From Thaumasiovibrio occultus (lineage in GTDB: Bacteria; Pseudomonadota; Gammaproteobacteria; Enterobacterales; Vibrionaceae), in contig AP023052.1 of assembly GCA_019703815.1 (NCBI GenBank), positions 1,178,001 to 1,242,000 of the forward strand: a stretch of 64,000 nucleotides of DNA, written 5' to 3'. Below are positions 63,292 to 64,000 of this stretch, in pieces. Below the pieces are notes generated by a model, which saw nothing but the letters and a program-made list of their open reading frames with translations, did not search any database and was not told where the DNA came from. Made by a program: the position numbers and the translations under genes. Position 1 is the first letter of the stretch. Each line of letters opens with the position of its first letter.

Positions 63292-63882
63292 TTATTCTGA
63301 TCCTGAAAGACGCCCTTCGGCCCGCTTTCTTAGCATTTTTTGTTGTTCCGCTAATGTACAGCGGATCAGTAAGTCGCGATCACCTTCTTGAATTCTGACA
63401 TAACGCAGTTTCACTCGTTGGAGATTGTCTGCCGTTGTCTCAAGATTAACCACTTCGGAGTAACAGTAAACGGCAGCGGCAGGAGATTCAAGGTAGAGGT
63501 GGGTGATAAAACGTGCACCTAACTGCCATGGGTCGGTGTTTTCGCCACTGTGTAACAATGTGAAATGCCCAGCACCAAAGGTCTCGGTGGTAAAACGACT
63601 GGCGGTATCGGCTTCTTGATTCAGCACATGGCTCAATAAGAGGTTAATTTTGCGGTTTTGCGCGCTAAGGTATTGCCCAATCGCGGCGGCATCATCGCTA
63701 CCAAAGCGATTTAGCGAGCGCTCGGCTTGCTCTTCGAGATGAACGCATTCACTGGCGACACGAAAAAGCGGCGGGATTTCTTCAAGAAAGGCCTGCTCGT
63801 CAGGCAGAGGTCGGTTGGCGTCCAGCGGGACCAAACTAATGCTAATGGGGCACGGCAGCGAAAAAAATTCGTCTTGAGTCAT
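63292..63882 (-). CDS. PilZ domain protein (PlzB-like)
   Basis: A 196-residue protein from ATG 63882 (a GTG 12 codons upstream has no ribosome site). The C-terminal half (about from residue 85) looks like a PilZ domain. It has ENTDPWQLGARFITHLYLESPAAAVYCYSEVVNLE in place of the classic DxSxxG block, and the RxxxR motif is not clear, so it may not bind c-di-GMP. A degenerate PilZ protein is found at this place, before mfd, in V. cholerae as I recall (PlzB). The N-terminal half is helical. Confidence 0.75.
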   Translation of the reverse strand: MTQDEFFSLPCPISISLVPLDANRPLPDEQAFLEEIPPLFRVASECVHLEEQAERSLNRFGSDDAAAIGQYLSAQNRKINLLLSHVLNQEADTASRFTTETFGAGHFTLLHSGENTDPWQLGARFITHLYLESPAAAVYCYSEVVNLETTADNLQRVKLRYVRIQEGDRDLLIRCTLAEQQKMLRKRAEGRLSGSE

Positions 63883-64000
63883 AGCGCTATCCAAACGGGG
63901 ATTTGTTTCGATTATCACGCACGTTTCTCATATCAGCAAGCAAAGTAATGTTTTTGCCCGAATTTCACTGAACTTACTTGGTAATTAAACCGTCAGAGGA
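63883..64000. other. right edge, promoter region of the PilZ gene
   Basis: No gene is seen in the last 118 bp. Confidence 0.4.

Overview
The window reads as a chromosomal segment of a Vibrionaceae bacterium, most likely a Vibrio. The evidence is the gene content: the norspermidine pathway (diaminobutyrate aminotransferase and decarboxylase, carboxynorspermidine dehydrogenase, nspC), a PilZ protein-mfd-csiV block, a GbpA-type chitin-binding monooxygenase, a GH18 chitinase with CBM5/12 modules, a homologue of the Vibrio chitin-oligosaccharide binding protein, an artPIQM arginine importer and tRNA-Cys repeats. The left edge (about 1-2100) and patches near 35.6-36.2 kb look richer in A+T than the rest. 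I see no prophage, transposase, CRISPR array or rRNA operon.

Layout. 0-5.4 kb: two unknown genes in AT-rich DNA, a D-cysteine desulfhydrase-family enzyme, a lipoprotein, a 267-bp MITE-like repeat and an MFS transporter. 5.4-12 kb: L,D-transpeptidase-like protein, large chitinase, AlkB, glutaredoxin, DUF2459 lipoprotein. 12.1-13 kb: three tRNA-Cys genes with a (GTCT)15 microsatellite between copies 1 and 2. 13.1-19.8 kb: norspermidine operon behind a roughly 330-nt leader with several hairpins and a possible short leader peptide. 20-25 kb: small envelope and unknown genes, tRNA-Ser and tRNA-Asp, HAD phosphatase, HdeD-like protein. 25.1-27.9 kb: Fur-box-associated feoA, feoB and a 49-residue Cys-rich membrane protein. 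28-32.5 kb: M20 amidohydrolase and a ToxR/VtrA-like membrane regulator overlapping a VtrC/ToxS-like partner. 32.6-35.3 kb: EmrAB-type efflux pair. 35.5-37.6 kb: partial MITE copy and a cluster of small envelope proteins, one apparently frameshifted. 38-44.5 kb: gbpA, YhcH-family protein, acetyltransferase, heptamer repeat, orphan chitin-oligosaccharide binding protein homologue, methyltransferase. 44.6-47.6 kb: artPIQM with tandem ARG boxes. 47.6-53.2 kb: an overlapping four-gene operon of ynjBCD behind a fused TVP38/flavin oxidoreductase. 53.4-58.8 kb: small membrane protein, META lipoprotein, beta-barrel protein divergent from a TetR regulator, large M48 protease. 59.1-63.9 kb: csiV, mfd and a PilZ protein.

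Themes. Chitin use recurs (secreted chitinase, GbpA-type LPMO, periplasmic oligosaccharide binder with a likely CRP site). Norspermidine and PilZ/c-di-GMP functions both bear on biofilm formation in vibrios. The best candidates for undescribed biology are the structured leader of the norspermidine operon, the VtrAC-like co-component pair with a CRP palindrome at its promoter and no virulence locus beside it, and the ynjBCD/TVP38-oxidoreductase operon. All functional names rest on reading motifs and lengths; no database search was run.
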